DNA from: Fictibacillus macauensis ZFHKF-1
GTDB taxonomy: Bacteria > Bacillota > Bacilli > Bacillales > Fictibacillaceae
NCBI RefSeq assembly: GCF_000269865.1
Contig: NZ_AKKV01000025.1
Coordinates: forward strand, 156,715-220,714
Direction: 5' to 3'
DNA length: 64,000 nucleotides
The position numbers were made by a program, and so were the translations under genes. Shown piece by piece: positions 25,275-35,250 of this stretch (positions within the stretch are counted from its first letter, which is position 1; the number at the start of each line of letters is the position of its first letter). Under the pieces are notes generated by a model. It was not told the origin of the DNA, ran no database searches, and worked only from the letters and a program-made list of their open reading frames with translations.

Positions 25275-27049
25275 CAAGGGGAATTGTGGTAGAGGTAAAG
25301 CGTCGACATATGATCGTTTTATCCGACGGTGTATTTCATAAAGTAAAAATTTCTGGCCAACCTTATACTGTGGGCAGTGACATCGTACTGCAAGAAGAAC
25401 GAAAAAGACGCGAAAGAGCCAATGAAGGCTCGTTCTTTAAAAGAAAAGTAGTATTTGCTTTTACACTTGCCATCTTATTAGTTTTGTTTCAATTTCATAG
25501 CTTTGCTGGTCAAGGAGCCTACGCTTATGTTGGCATTGATATGGATGCTAATATTGAAATGGAAATTGATGAACATCTTCTCGTTCATGATATTAGTACG
25601 TATAATGCCCGAGGCAAAAAACTTCTATCTCAACTAAACAATTGGCGCAATCAACCCATTGAAAAAGTGACCGATATGATTTTTAGCATCTGTCGTAAAC
25701 AAGGCTATATTAAGCCTAACCAAGAAATTCTAGTTACAACGACGCTCAATAAAGACGTGAGTCAACAAATAAAAAAACAAATTGAGCAAAAAATTAACGA
25801 TTTAATGCAACAAAAAGCAAAAGAAAATATGCTGATTATGACAAGCTTACTTATGTCTAATGAAGATCGCAAACGTGCCCTAGAAATTGGCGTATCACCT
25901 GCTAAATATGCCATTTTCATAGCAGCTAAGAAAAGTGGTATTCCGTTAACAGAAGCAGATATAAAAAATAAAAGTATTGATGAACTGTCTGATAAAGTCG
26001 GTCGACCCATTAGCACACTTCTCTATGATTCAAAAATCGGCGCACATTTGAGCTATCAGCCGAAGGAAACCGATGATGAAGTGAACGTTAATTTGTCTTC
26101 TGGTGCGCCGATTGAACATCCCGAGTCGGCCCTACATTTAACGAATTCAATCGGTACGAATGGACCAACAGCGACGACTGAACAACAACCGAAATCACAA
26201 CAACCTACAGGTGATTCCAGCTCTTCTAAACCGTTAACTGTTGATCCATTAGATACACCGACACCGACACCAACGCCAACACAGACTACTCCACCACCTA
26301 CTACAGTAAAGGTGGAGGTTCTACCAAAAGACACTAAACCGGTTACTACAGGTTCAGAAATACCGTACAAACAACCCGAGCTAAAGCTTCCGCCGCCGCT
26401 GAAGGAAAATAAACCAGATATACCAACGATTGAGTTACCTAAACAAGAGCCTGTGTTGCCGAAACCAAAAGAAGAGAAGCCAGTCACACCTATTCCTGAT
26501 CCAGGGTCTCGTAAAGACGACAAAGTCACGCCACCCCTTGAGGAACCAAAACGTTCCGAAACCAAGGAGCCTACGCATAACAAGGAAACTGGTCCCACTC
26601 ATCAAGAAAACCCAACTCCGGCTTCTGATGAGAAAAAGCAACCGACTACAGAGACAAATCCTCCTGAGCAAAAAGAGCGCATCACTCCACCTGTAGCGGA
26701 TGAGACAAAAAAAGAAGAACAAGTACGACCATCAACTACAGAAAATACACCGACTCTTCCAGCGACGGAAACGGCTCCGATTGAGAAGAGTCAGCCTCCT
26801 GTAACACAGGATCAAAATGAAGCACCGTCTCTACCAGCAACAGCACAGGATCAACCGGCAGAAGAACAAACGATTGCTCATACTAGTAATCATGAGAACA
26901 CGGTCGTTCTTCCGGATCAATCACTAGCAGAGGACAAGCAGGCAGCACAGCAAAAAGAAGCAGTACCTCCACCGTCGACAGAGGAAGGAACGGCTCTTGA
27001 AACACCGCCAAGTGAGCTTACTTCACCAAAAGAAGAACCAGCTGCGTAA
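25271..27049 (+). CDS. rsgI: RsgI-type anti-sigma factor with long Pro/Thr-rich tail
   Basis: This 592-aa protein begins with the RsgI N-terminal anti-sigma domain (IVVEVKRRHMIVLSDGVFHKV, residues 4-55), has one membrane helix (about 58-76) and then the conserved outer segment YAYVGIDMDANIEMEID. From about residue 270 it is a low-complexity Pro/Thr/Glu/Lys-rich tail with a PTPTPTPTQTT stretch, likely wall-spanning. In B. subtilis and clostridia RsgI senses heat or wall/polysaccharide signals and restrains SigI. Here the partner is only a half-SigI. Confidence 0.9.
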   Translation: MTRGIVVEVKRRHMIVLSDGVFHKVKISGQPYTVGSDIVLQEERKRRERANEGSFFKRKVVFAFTLAILLVLFQFHSFAGQGAYAYVGIDMDANIEMEIDEHLLVHDISTYNARGKKLLSQLNNWRNQPIEKVTDMIFSICRKQGYIKPNQEILVTTTLNKDVSQQIKKQIEQKINDLMQQKAKENMLIMTSLLMSNEDRKRALEIGVSPAKYAIFIAAKKSGIPLTEADIKNKSIDELSDKVGRPISTLLYDSKIGAHLSYQPKETDDEVNVNLSSGAPIEHPESALHLTNSIGTNGPTATTEQQPKSQQPTGDSSSSKPLTVDPLDTPTPTPTPTQTTPPPTTVKVEVLPKDTKPVTTGSEIPYKQPELKLPPPLKENKPDIPTIELPKQEPVLPKPKEEKPVTPIPDPGSRKDDKVTPPLEEPKRSETKEPTHNKETGPTHQENPTPASDEKKQPTTETNPPEQKERITPPVADETKKEEQVRPSTTENTPTLPATETAPIEKSQPPVTQDQNEAPSLPATAQDQPAEEQTIAHTSNHENTVVLPDQSLAEDKQAAQQKEAVPPPSTEEGTALETPPSELTSPKEEPAA

Positions 27050-27053
27050 TAAA

Positions 27054-27086
27054 AAAGCGATGACTTTTAAAAAAAGTCATCGCTTT
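27054..27086 (+). terminator. Terminator of the SigI-like/rsgI operon
   Basis: A perfect 14-bp stem AAAGCGATGACTTT/AAAGTCATCGCTTT with a short A-rich loop is followed by Ts. Confidence 0.9.
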
Positions 27087-27147
27087 TTTCGTTTTCCTTG
27101 AAAGGATTAGGACATACTTGTACTAGTCTAGAAAAGGAGATTATCTC

Positions 27148-27933
27148 ATGCGCTTCAAAGATTATTTCTTTTCATACTTACGTCTACCTTTATTATTGCG
27201 GATCTTTTCTATCATAGGCCCGCTTATTATTTTATTTGGCATTATCATTCATTTCATTGAACCTACTAATTTCCCAACCATTTTTGAAGGTATTTATTGG
27301 GCTGTTATTACGGGTGCTACCGTAGGGTTTGGTGATTTCGTTCCAAAAACAGCTTATGGGCGTATGATGTCCATTTTACTTGTATTCATGGGGAGTGCCT
27401 TTATTGGCTTTTTTACAGTGAATGTGGCTGCTGCCATTATTCAAAAACAAAACAAATACAAGGAAGGAAATTTTATGTTTAAAGGACGAGAACATTTAAT
27501 TATTGTTGGTTGGAACGAACGCAGCAAACAAACCATTTCTGAATTGCTTCATCAGCCACAGCCACCATACAAACATATCGTACTCATTGATGAGACATTA
27601 AAAGAAAATCCCATGTATCAACAAGAACTTCTTTTTATTAACGGAAGCCCTGTACAGGACGATACGTGGGCTCAAGCAAATGTTAAGACGGCTTCTACGG
27701 TTCTGATTACCGCTGATCAAAATTTAAAAGAAAGTGCAGCAGATATGCAAACCATTCTGGCTGTCTTAACCGTAAGAGGTGTACATCCGGACGTAGTGAT
27801 ACTAGCAGAAATATTAACAGCTGAACAAAAACAGAATGGTTACCGTGCCGGAGCAGATGACTTAATTACAACAACCGTCATTGCAAGCAATGTTATGGTG
27901 AACCGTCTTCATGACCTTCAAAAAAGAAACTAA
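27148..27933 (+). CDS. yugO: Potassium channel YugO-type (2TM plus RCK-N)
   Basis: This 261-aa protein has two membrane helices flanking a pore loop with the filter TVGFGD (residues ~57-62), then a cytoplasmic RCK/TrkA-N Rossmann domain (HLIIVGWNERSKQT). No RCK-C domain follows. In B. subtilis YugO carries potassium efflux and biofilm electrical signalling. The start is ATG 27148 after AAGGAGA. It is followed by yugN as in B. subtilis. Confidence 0.88.
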   Translation: MRFKDYFFSYLRLPLLLRIFSIIGPLIILFGIIIHFIEPTNFPTIFEGIYWAVITGATVGFGDFVPKTAYGRMMSILLVFMGSAFIGFFTVNVAAAIIQKQNKYKEGNFMFKGREHLIIVGWNERSKQTISELLHQPQPPYKHIVLIDETLKENPMYQQELLFINGSPVQDDTWAQANVKTASTVLITADQNLKESAADMQTILAVLTVRGVHPDVVILAEILTAEQKQNGYRAGADDLITTTVIASNVMVNRLHDLQKRN

Positions 27934-27937
27934 AAAA

Positions 27938-27955
27938 AGAGGCATCATCGCCTCT
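27938..27955. terminator. Terminator between yugO and yugN
   Basis: A 6-bp stem AGAGGC/GCCTCT with A-run left of it ends the converging yugO and yugN transcripts. Confidence 0.65.
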
Positions 27956-28370
27956 AGTTGTTTAGCAATTTTTGTTCAATTTTTGTAAGTAAAGCCTGCC
28001 CAATGTCGAGCCATTTAGGATCAATGGAAGCATCAGGATCTTGTGGTTCAGAAAACTGATTAAAGCTTCCCATAACGCTTCCTACGTTCGCATGATCATC
28101 TAACCCGATTTGATATTTATGAGCTAACAGAAAAGGCTCTCCTAATTTTACGATAGCTCCATTTTCTCCTACTTCTTTTTCATGTGCTGTAAACGGTAAG
28201 CGAACAAATGTATAGCCGACTTCATCATCTAATTTATAATCAAAATAGCCATGATCATAATCCCAGTTGCCGCCAATGACAAACCCTTCTTCTGTTAACA
28301 ACGCTTCTAACTCACCTAATGGATAGCATTCTCCTTGCAGTGCGCTTTTTAATTGGATCACTTTCGTCAC
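27954..28370 (-). CDS. yugN: YugN-like protein
   Basis: This 138-aa protein has the YugN features: an N-terminal MTKVIQLKSALQGECYPLGELEALL, then GGNWDYDHGYFDYKLDDEVGYTFVRLPF. It is soluble, without catalytic motifs that I know. It lies between yugO and pgi as in B. subtilis. Confidence 0.85.
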   Translation of the reverse strand: MTKVIQLKSALQGECYPLGELEALLTEEGFVIGGNWDYDHGYFDYKLDDEVGYTFVRLPFTAHEKEVGENGAIVKLGEPFLLAHKYQIGLDDHANVGSVMGSFNQFSEPQDPDASIDPKWLDIGQALLTKIEQKLLNN

Positions 28371-28439
28371 CTCGTATCATTCAGTTCTTTTTTTAGCATT
28401 TCCGTTTTCAGTGCACATTATAGCTAAGAACCACACAAA

Positions 28440-28480
28440 AAAAGTACTGCTCATCACACCTGTGGATGAACAGTACTTTT
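28440..28480. terminator. Terminator downstream of pgi
   Basis: AAAAGTACTG pairs with CAGTACTTTT, with TCAT/ATGA extending the stem, next to the pgi stop. Flanking A- and T-runs make it functional on either strand. Confidence 0.88.
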
Positions 28481-28489
28481 TTTGTTATA

Positions 28490-29839
28490 TTATAGACGTT
28501 TTTCAAGTTCTTCTTTTTCTTTTTCAAATCCTGGTTTACCAAGAAGAGCAAACATGTTCTTCTTGTATGCTTCTACTCCTGGTTGGTCAAATGGATTAAC
28601 ACCAAGAAGATAGCCGCTCACCGCACATGCTTTTTCAAAGAAATAAACAAGATAACCGAAATGGTAAGGCGTCATTTCTGGAATGTTAACGATTAAGTTT
28701 GGTACACCGCCGTCAGTATGCGCAAGCAATGTTCCTTGGAACGCTTTTTTGTTTACAAAATCCATTGTTTCGCCCGCAAGGAAGTTAAGCTTATCAAGGT
28801 TTTGTGCGTCTTCTTCAATCGTCACTTCTTTACGTGCATTTTCAACGTTAAGAACCGTTTCAAAAAGATCACGACGACCTTCTTGAACGTATTGTCCCAT
28901 AGAGTGAAGATCGGTTGAGAAGTCTACGGATGCAGGATAAAGACCTTTATTATCTTTCCCTTCACTTTCACCATACAACTGTTTCCACCACTCAGATACG
29001 TAGTGCATGCCTGGCTCATAGTTCACCATAAGCTCAATTGTTTTGCCTTTGTTGTAAAGGGCATTACGTGCCGCTGCATATTGATAGGCTTCATTTTCTT
29101 CAAGGTTCGGGTTGCTGTATGCATCTTGTGCGTCTTTCGCACCTTGCATCATTTCTTCGATGTTTACACCGCTAACCGCAATAGGAAGCAAGCCAACTGC
29201 AGTTAGTACAGAATAACGGCCACCTACATCATCAGGGATGATAAAGGACTCATAGCCTTCTTCGTCTGCTAATGTTTTCAATGCACCTTGTGCTTTATCT
29301 GTTGTTGCATAAATACGTTTGCGCGCTTCATCTTTACCATATTTTTCTTCCAATAATTTACGGAAAATACGGAAAGCAATGGCAGGCTCCGTTGTTGTTC
29401 CTGATTTAGAAATAACATTGACAGAAACGTCTTTGCCATCGATTAATTGAAGCAAGTCTTGCATGTACGTAGAAGAAATGTTTTGACCAGCGAAAATAAC
29501 TTGTGGTGTTTTACGATCTTCTTTTGAAAGCATGTTGTAGAATGAATGATTTAACATTTCAATGGCTGCTCGTGCGCCAAGGTATGATCCACCAATTCCA
29601 ATCACAATCAGAACATCAGAATCACTTTTAATTTTTTCTGCACTTTTTTGAATGCGTGCAAATTCTTCTTGATCATACGCAGTAGGAAGATCTACCCATC
29701 CTAAGAAATCACTTCCTGCGCCTGTTTTATTGTGCACTTGCTCATGTGCTGCTTTTACGAGCGCTGCCATGTTTGATACTTCATGTTCACCTAAGAAAGC
29801 TTGAGCTTTACTATAGTCAAAATGGAGTTTATTTCCCAT
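28490..29839 (-). CDS. pgi: Glucose-6-phosphate isomerase
   Basis: This 449-aa enzyme interconverts glucose-6-phosphate and fructose-6-phosphate. The sugar-phosphate-binding motif [14 protein letters not shown] is near residue 77, and [27 protein letters not shown] and the C-terminal [14 protein letters not shown] are all present. The length equals that of the B. subtilis enzyme. It is transcribed alone, with terminators on both sides. Confidence 0.98.
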   Translation of the reverse strand: MGNKLHFDYSKAQAFLGEHEVSNMAALVKAAHEQVHNKTGAGSDFLGWVDLPTAYDQEEFARIQKSAEKIKSDSDVLIVIGIGGSYLGARAAIEMLNHSFYNMLSKEDRKTPQVIFAGQNISSTYMQDLLQLIDGKDVSVNVISKSGTTTEPAIAFRIFRKLLEEKYGKDEARKRIYATTDKAQGALKTLADEEGYESFIIPDDVGGRYSVLTAVGLLPIAVSGVNIEEMMQGAKDAQDAYSNPNLEENEAYQYAAARNALYNKGKTIELMVNYEPGMHYVSEWWKQLYGESEGKDNKGLYPASVDFSTDLHSMGQYVQEGRRDLFETVLNVENARKEVTIEEDAQNLDKLNFLAGETMDFVNKKAFQGTLLAHTDGGVPNLIVNIPEMTPYHFGYLVYFFEKACAVSGYLLGVNPFDQPGVEAYKKNMFALLGKPGFEKEKEELEKRL

Positions 29840-29969
29840 TATGAATCGCCTCCGAAATATTTATTACGTTCCTACTGTAACGAAACCAATTGGCTAATTC
29901 AAGAAATCAGTCTGGTGAAAGCGTTACCTTGTAACAATCGTAATTTTCTAACTTTTTTTACACATGCGA

Positions 29970-29992
29970 AAAGAAGGGCAAGGCCCTTCTTT
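29970..29992 (-). terminator. Terminator of the alcohol dehydrogenase gene
   Basis: AAAGAAGGGC/GCCCTTCTTT forms a 10-bp stem with a 3-base loop, right at the end of the gene at 29996. Confidence 0.85.
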
Positions 29993-29995
29993 TGC

Positions 29996-31159
29996 TTATA
30001 ATGACATACGTAAAATAGTGAGTACGTCTTCTTTATTTAACGTTTTAAAGTTACCGAATTCGCCGCGTTTCATAGCACGGTCCGCAATAAGATCTAGTTT
30101 TGAATCATCAATATCATAATGTGCTAATTGATTCGGTGCGCCAAGCGATGTCCAGAAAGCAGAGAGTTTATCAATTCCTTCTAAAGCTACTTCACGATCT
30201 GTTTTGCCTTCAGAATCAACACCGAATACACGAACAGCTAATTGTGCTAAACGCGCTGGGTTTTCATCTACTACGTGACGCATTAAGTTCGGGAAAAGAA
30301 TAGCTAACCCACCGGCATGTGGAATATCGTAAACAGCAGAAACAGCATGTTCAATATTATGCGTAGCCCAGTCCCCAACTACACCCATAGAGATTGTACC
30401 ATTTAATGCCATTGTACCATTATATAAAATCGTTTCGCGTAGGTCGTAATTTTCAAGATCATTAACGAGTTTTGGCGCAGCTTCCATTACCGTTAATAAA
30501 ATTGATTCAGCAAAACGATCTTGTAGATCAGAGTTGCCCGTGTGATTTAAATAGGTTTCTAACACGTGAGACATCATATCAACCATTCCATAAATTGTAT
30601 GATCTTTTGGCACAGTAAATGTGTTTACAGGATCAAGAATGGAGAATTTAGGGAATACGAGTGGGCTTCCCCAACCATATTTTTCGCTTGTTTCCCAATT
30701 TGTAATAACAGAACCTGAGTTCATTTCAGAACCAGTTGCCGCAAGTGTTAGTACTGTTCCAAATGGAATAGCTGCTTCTGGCATTGCATGACGTGTAACG
30801 AGATCCCAAACATCGCCATCATATTTTGCACCAGCTGCGATCGCTTTTGTGCAGTCAATTACACTTCCGCCTCCAACAGCAAGAATAAATTCAATACCTT
30901 CTGTTTTACAGATTTCCACACCTTTTTTAACGGTTGTTAAACGTGGATTTGGTTCAACGCCTGCTAATTCATGCACAGTCGCGCCCATTTTTTCTAGCTC
31001 TGTCATTACATTATCATAAAGGCCGCTACGTTTAATACTTCCGCCACCGTAAACAACCAATACTTTTTTTCCATACGGTTTCATTTCTTCAGCAAGTTGG
31101 CTTAATTGACCTTTACCGAAAACGAGACGTGTTGGATTATAATACGTAAATGAATTCAT
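29996..31159 (-). CDS. Iron-containing alcohol (butanol) dehydrogenase, YugJ/YugK type
   Basis: This 387-aa enzyme has [12 protein letters not shown] and [13 protein letters not shown] for NAD(P)H binding and the iron-binding histidines in [31 protein letters not shown]. Such enzymes reduce aldehydes to alcohols. B. subtilis has two near copies (yugJ, yugK) here; this genome has one, and I cannot tell which it matches better. Confidence 0.93.
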   Translation of the reverse strand: MNSFTYYNPTRLVFGKGQLSQLAEEMKPYGKKVLVVYGGGSIKRSGLYDNVMTELEKMGATVHELAGVEPNPRLTTVKKGVEICKTEGIEFILAVGGGSVIDCTKAIAAGAKYDGDVWDLVTRHAMPEAAIPFGTVLTLAATGSEMNSGSVITNWETSEKYGWGSPLVFPKFSILDPVNTFTVPKDHTIYGMVDMMSHVLETYLNHTGNSDLQDRFAESILLTVMEAAPKLVNDLENYDLRETILYNGTMALNGTISMGVVGDWATHNIEHAVSAVYDIPHAGGLAILFPNLMRHVVDENPARLAQLAVRVFGVDSEGKTDREVALEGIDKLSAFWTSLGAPNQLAHYDIDDSKLDLIADRAMKRGEFGNFKTLNKEDVLTILRMSL

Positions 31160-31380
31160 TTGATAATGACCTCCTACAAGTTTTATCTTCGTTAGTATTA
31201 TCTATCATGATGATTTTAATTGTAAAGAAATGAGCTTGCGTTTTTTTTTTCTTAAGAAGGTTGTACAAAATATTTAAAAAACTTAGGTTTACATTATATT
31301 GTTTGGGGAAATGTATAAATACAAGCAAAACAAAGCAACCTATAACAGCAATCTATTTTATTTCCAAGGAGGTATTTTCC

Positions 31381-31617
31381 ATGAATGGATTACAACGTAC
31401 TGCTTTAGTATTAGTCATTATTGGTGCAATTAACTGGGGCCTCATCGGTTTCTTCCAATGGGATCTCGTTGCCGCTATTTTCGGAGGACAGGATGCAGCG
31501 ATTTCACGCATCGTTTATGGACTTGTCGGTCTTTCAGGTCTATATTGCCTTACGATTTTATTCGCACCATCTCGTGTTGCCCAACGTGATGATCGTATGG
31601 AACACAACCGCATCTAA
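31381..31617 (+). CDS. yuzA: YuzA-type DUF378 membrane protein
   Basis: This 78-aa protein has two membrane helices and the DUF378 signature LVIIGAINWGLIGFFQWDLVAA, then SRIVYGLVGLSGLY. Function is unknown. The start is ATG 31381 after GGAGG. It is divergently placed against the alcohol dehydrogenase, as in B. subtilis. Confidence 0.92.
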   Translation: MNGLQRTALVLVIIGAINWGLIGFFQWDLVAAIFGGQDAAISRIVYGLVGLSGLYCLTILFAPSRVAQRDDRMEHNRI

Positions 31618-31627
31618 CGCCATAAAA

Positions 31628-31657
31628 AAAAGTTCCCTTCAGTTGAAGGGAACTTTT
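31628..31657. terminator. Bidirectional terminator between yuzA and yugI
   Basis: The stem AAGTTCCCTTC/GAAGGGAACTT has A- and T-runs on both sides. Confidence 0.9.
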
Positions 31658-31662
31658 TTTTA

Positions 31663-32067
31663 TTACTTCTTAAGACGTTTGTTTAATTGTGCTTGACGAT
31701 CTGTAGACTCTTTCAACCACTCTTTAAGCTTAGCTTCAAGTGTGTTAAAGCCTTTAGAAGCTTCTTGTTGTGTCGCTTGCTTCTTTGGTGCTGGACGACG
31801 ATTTTCACGCTTTGGTGCTTGCGCTGGCGCTTCTTGAGTTTGACGGATGGAAAGAGAGATTTTCTTTGATTCTTCATCAACAGAAAGGATCTTTACTTTA
31901 ACCGCATCTCCTACTTTTAATACGTCGTTAATATCTTTAACGAAGCTATGTGAAACCTCAGAAATATGAACTAATCCCTGAACTTCATCGTTTAAAGCGA
32001 CGAAAGCACCAAATGGTTTAATTCCTGTAACTTTACCTTCAACGATGCTACCTACTTCAAAATTCAT
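31663..32067 (-). CDS. yugI: S1-domain RNA-binding protein YugI (general stress protein 13)
   Basis: This 134-aa protein has one S1 domain (VGSIVEGKVTGIKPFGAFVALNDEVQGLVHISEVS, residues 5-40, continuing to about 72) and a basic, Gln/Ala-rich tail that probably binds RNA or ribosomes. The tail ends in a helix LEAKLKEWLKES. It is transcribed alone. Confidence 0.93.
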   Translation of the reverse strand: MNFEVGSIVEGKVTGIKPFGAFVALNDEVQGLVHISEVSHSFVKDINDVLKVGDAVKVKILSVDEESKKISLSIRQTQEAPAQAPKRENRRPAPKKQATQQEASKGFNTLEAKLKEWLKESTDRQAQLNKRLKK

Positions 32068-32206
32068 GAAAACACTCCTAACTATTTATTAACCAACTAA
32101 GTATAACATAACAGTGATATAAAAGAAAATGGAAGGAATAAGAAGAGTGACATAATTAGTGATTAAGCACGATACTTACTTACATTCCTTCCAACAACAG
32201 GTCCTT

Positions 32207-33589
32207 TTATACTAAATTTTCCGGATTTAATAACGCATCGGCTTCCTCTTTTGTTACATACCCTTCTTCAATGGCTGTTTCTTTAACTGTTTTTCCACTA
32301 GCATAACTTTTCTTTGCTACTTCAGCAGCTGTTTCATAGCCAATTTTTGGGTTTAAAGCGGTAGCAATCGCTATGCTTTGCTCCAATAAGGTATGCGTGC
32401 GCTCTTCATTCACTTGTAACCCTTTTAAACAACGCTCACTTAATACGGTCATTCCAGTCGAAAGAATGTGCAGCGATTGTAGGACATTATGTGCAATAAT
32501 CGGCATCATCACATTAATTTCAAGTTGGCTTCCAATACCTGCTGTTGTAACACATGCATCATTTCCAATGACTTGCGCACAAATCATATACATATTTTCT
32601 AAAATAACGGGATTTACTTTTCCAGGCATGATGGAAGATCCAGGCTGAACAGCAGGCAACAGTAGTTCTGCAATCCCCGTTCGTGGTCCAGAACTAAGCA
32701 AGCGCAAATCTGACGAAATTTTAATAAGCGCAATGGCCAATTCTTTCAAGTGACCGCTTAATTGAATAGCTGCACTATTGTTTTGCATAAAGCGAAAGGT
32801 GTTACTTGGTGCGGTGAAGGGGAGATTCGTGCGGCGAGCAACCTCTTGGATAGCGAGATGACCATAGTCAGGGTGAGCATTAATGCCCGTACCGACCGCA
32901 TTACCACCTAAACCGATTTCATACAGATAAGGTTCCATTCCTTGTATGGTCGCTTGAATTTTCTCTAAAAGATCACGATAACCACCGAATGCTTGTCCGA
33001 CTCTCATAGGTACAGCATCTTGAAGGTGTGTGCGCCCTGATTTTATAACATAATGAAAGGCGGTCTCTTTCTCTCGTAATACGTTAATCGTTTGTTGTAA
33101 AGCTGGATATAACGCCTCTTGTAATTGCATCGCACAGGCAATATTGATCGCAACATGAATCGTATCATTTGTCGATTGCGCCATATTCACATCATCATTC
33201 GGATGAACGGTCCCCCAGTCGCCCTTCGTACCACCAAGTAATTCAGCTGCTCGACTTGCAATCACTTCATTTGCATTCATATTTTGCGATGTGCCTGCGC
33301 CCGCTTGAAAGGCATCTACAACAAATTGATTAACTAAATAGCCATTTATAATCTCTTCGGCCGCTTGAATAATGGCATTTGCTTTTTTTTCTTCGAGCAC
33401 ACCACAATCCCGATTAGCTGTCGCTGCGCTCGCTTTAATGATCGCTTGCGCTTTTACGAACGAAAACGGTAAGCGTTCACCACTAATAGGAAAATTCTCA
33501 ACGGCACGCTGTGTTTGTGCTCCGTAATAAGCTTCTTTAGGTACGTGTACTTCACCTAGCGTATCTTTAGCTATTCTTACTTGATCCAT
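32207..33589 (-). CDS. Class II fumarase/aspartase-family lyase
   Basis: This 460-aa enzyme has the superfamily signature GSSIMPGKVNP, preceded by GRTHLQDAVPM and VHPNDDVNMAQSTND. GKVNP points to fumarase, while the following PVILE and SQLEINVMMPI look closer to aspartase, so fumarate hydratase versus aspartate ammonia-lyase is not settled. The start is at the second ATG (33589), seven bases after GGAGG. It is transcribed alone. Confidence 0.85.
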   Translation of the reverse strand: MDQVRIAKDTLGEVHVPKEAYYGAQTQRAVENFPISGERLPFSFVKAQAIIKASAATANRDCGVLEEKKANAIIQAAEEIINGYLVNQFVVDAFQAGAGTSQNMNANEVIASRAAELLGGTKGDWGTVHPNDDVNMAQSTNDTIHVAINIACAMQLQEALYPALQQTINVLREKETAFHYVIKSGRTHLQDAVPMRVGQAFGGYRDLLEKIQATIQGMEPYLYEIGLGGNAVGTGINAHPDYGHLAIQEVARRTNLPFTAPSNTFRFMQNNSAAIQLSGHLKELAIALIKISSDLRLLSSGPRTGIAELLLPAVQPGSSIMPGKVNPVILENMYMICAQVIGNDACVTTAGIGSQLEINVMMPIIAHNVLQSLHILSTGMTVLSERCLKGLQVNEERTHTLLEQSIAIATALNPKIGYETAAEVAKKSYASGKTVKETAIEEGYVTKEEADALLNPENLV

Positions 33590-33676
33590 GTTCATTCCTC
33601 CTCATTTTTCCTTTAAGGCTTCTCTTTTATTTTCCCTATATCCTGTCTTTTAAAAGCACAAAAAAAGAAACCTTAG

Positions 33677-33940
33677 CTATTCGCTATGGTCCTGATCCGT
33701 CGTATCCTTATGTAAAGGAATCACTTGTGCTGGCTTTTTATTAATCTTTCGGTATTCTGTGCGGAAACCTGCTTTTTTTTGTTTCAAAAAGGTGGCACGG
33801 GAAATAGGCCTTGGGCGAGACCAGGAAAGCGACTCAGGGTTTCTCCAAGAATCATGAGTGATTAATTCCGTTTTGTAATAATAGCAATTGCCGCTGGTAT
33901 ATTCTTCACAAATGTATACTACCGTGTGTCTGCTATGCAT
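33677..33940 (-). CDS. Unknown protein with aromatic/Cys-rich N-terminus
   Basis: This 87-aa ORF reads HSRHTVVYICEEYTSGNCYYY at the start and is basic afterwards (SRPRPISRATFLKQKKAG). An ORF extends further upstream to 34066, overlapping the YjcZ-type gene; I start at ATG 33940 with GGAG at nine bases. The family is not recognised and the start is uncertain. Confidence 0.45.
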   Translation of the reverse strand: MHSRHTVVYICEEYTSGNCYYYKTELITHDSWRNPESLSWSRPRPISRATFLKQKKAGFRTEYRKINKKPAQVIPLHKDTTDQDHSE

Positions 33941-34034
33941 GCGCCTTCGCTCCATTTTTTCTACAGAGTTTCCATTCTCCGTCCCCTCTATACATGGAAA
34001 GAGCCTGAAGCCACCCTTCAAGCCCTTCTTCTCA

Positions 34035-34199
34035 TTAATACCTAAAGAACCACCATAATCCTCCACAGATGAGGAGAAGAATGAAAATGATGATTACAAT
34101 CGCCCAAATCCATCCGTATCCATAGCCGCCGTAGCCTCCGCCAACTCCATAACCATACCCATAGCCATAACTAGGATAACCTCCATAAGGATATGCCAT
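34035..34199 (-). CDS. YjcZ-family Gly/Tyr-rich sporulation peptide
   Basis: This 54-aa peptide has AYPYGGYPSYGYGYGYG repeats then a C-terminal membrane helix (IWAIVIIIFILLLICGGLWWFF). This is the YjcZ/SscA-like pattern of small sporulation peptides. The start is ATG 34199 with GGAGG ten bases ahead. Confidence 0.85.
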   Translation of the reverse strand: MAYPYGGYPSYGYGYGYGVGGGYGGYGYGWIWAIVIIIFILLLICGGLWWFFRY

Positions 34200-34369
34200 T
34201 GCATCAAAACCTCCTTCGAGTAGCATCCATTACATTAATAAAATATGACAAGATTGCAAAAGAGGAATAGCGGCAAATGCGGATTTTGTGCCATATGAAG
34301 GAAAATATTTTTAGTTGTACGTTTATTGAACTTGGATACACTAACTTAGAAATAAGGAGGGAGACTGTC

Positions 34370-35224
34370 ATGAACGAAAAAGGACACCAAAAAAGAATTG
34401 GCAACGTGACCATTTATTACGAGGAATATCCTAGTCAGCAGCAGAATGCACCTGTCATGATTCTCGTTCATGGCTTTCTCTCATCCACGATTAGTTTTCA
34501 TAAACTTATTCCTTACTTAACAGCTCACTATCATGTCATTGCCCTCGATTTACCCGGCTTTGGAAAAAGTGAAAAATCAACAGCCTTTGTTTATTCTTTC
34601 GAAAATTATGGAGTCTTGCTAACATCCTTTATTGAAGAAATGCACTTAAACAACGTAATTCTTGCTGGCCATTCCATGGGTGGGCAAGTCATTCTCCATG
34701 CCGTTCGCGTACCGCAAACGAAAGTGAAAATCGCGGCCCTCGTTTTACTTGGCTCTTGTGGTTATTTAAAAAAAGCGCAGCCGTTCATGGTCACGTGTTC
34801 TTACTTTCCTTTTTTCTCATGGGGATTAAAAAAATGGGTCCTCCGAAAAAACCTCCGACATAATTTAGAAGGCGTTTTATACAACCCTGCCCTCGTTACA
34901 GACGAATTAATTGAAAGCTATCGTGCCCAATTTTATGAAGATGGTTTTTTCGAATGTTTAATTCGCCTGCTTCGGCAACGTGAAGGTGATTTGAAACCGT
35001 TTGAACTCAATACAATTGCTCATCCCATCCTCCTTCTTCATGGTGAGGAAGATCGTGTGATTCCTATATCGATTAGCAAACGACTTCATGAGGATTTAAA
35101 GCATTCTTCTTTAAAAACGTATAAAGAGGCCGGCCATCTTTTAATGGAAGAAAAACCTCAGGAAATTGCCGCTGATATTGTGCACTTTTTATCGCCTATA
35201 CAAAAAGAAGCGCTCTCTACTTAA
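34370..35224 (+). CDS. yugF: Alpha/beta hydrolase, YugF type
   Basis: This 284-aa protein has the oxyanion region LVHGFLSST, the nucleophile elbow AGHSMGGQV, the acid in LLHGEEDRVIP and the histidine in EAGHLLMEE. The substrate is unknown. The start is ATG 34370 after AAGGAGG; the longer reading frame upstream is not supported. Confidence 0.9.
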   Translation: MNEKGHQKRIGNVTIYYEEYPSQQQNAPVMILVHGFLSSTISFHKLIPYLTAHYHVIALDLPGFGKSEKSTAFVYSFENYGVLLTSFIEEMHLNNVILAGHSMGGQVILHAVRVPQTKVKIAALVLLGSCGYLKKAQPFMVTCSYFPFFSWGLKKWVLRKNLRHNLEGVLYNPALVTDELIESYRAQFYEDGFFECLIRLLRQREGDLKPFELNTIAHPILLLHGEEDRVIPISISKRLHEDLKHSSLKTYKEAGHLLMEEKPQEIAADIVHFLSPIQKEALST

Positions 35225-35241
35225 TAGAAAACGCTTCTTTT
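35203..35241 (+). terminator. Terminator overlapping the end of the hydrolase gene
   Basis: AAAAGAAGCG (35203-35212) pairs with CGCTTCTTTT (35232-35241), so the left arm lies within the last codons of the gene. Confidence 0.7.
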
Positions 35242-35250
35242 CTTCTGTGC

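Noticed and set aside
26056..26598. 180-codon minus-strand ORF opposite rsgI
   Set aside because: Gly/Ser/Val-rich product is the complement of the Pro/Thr repeats.
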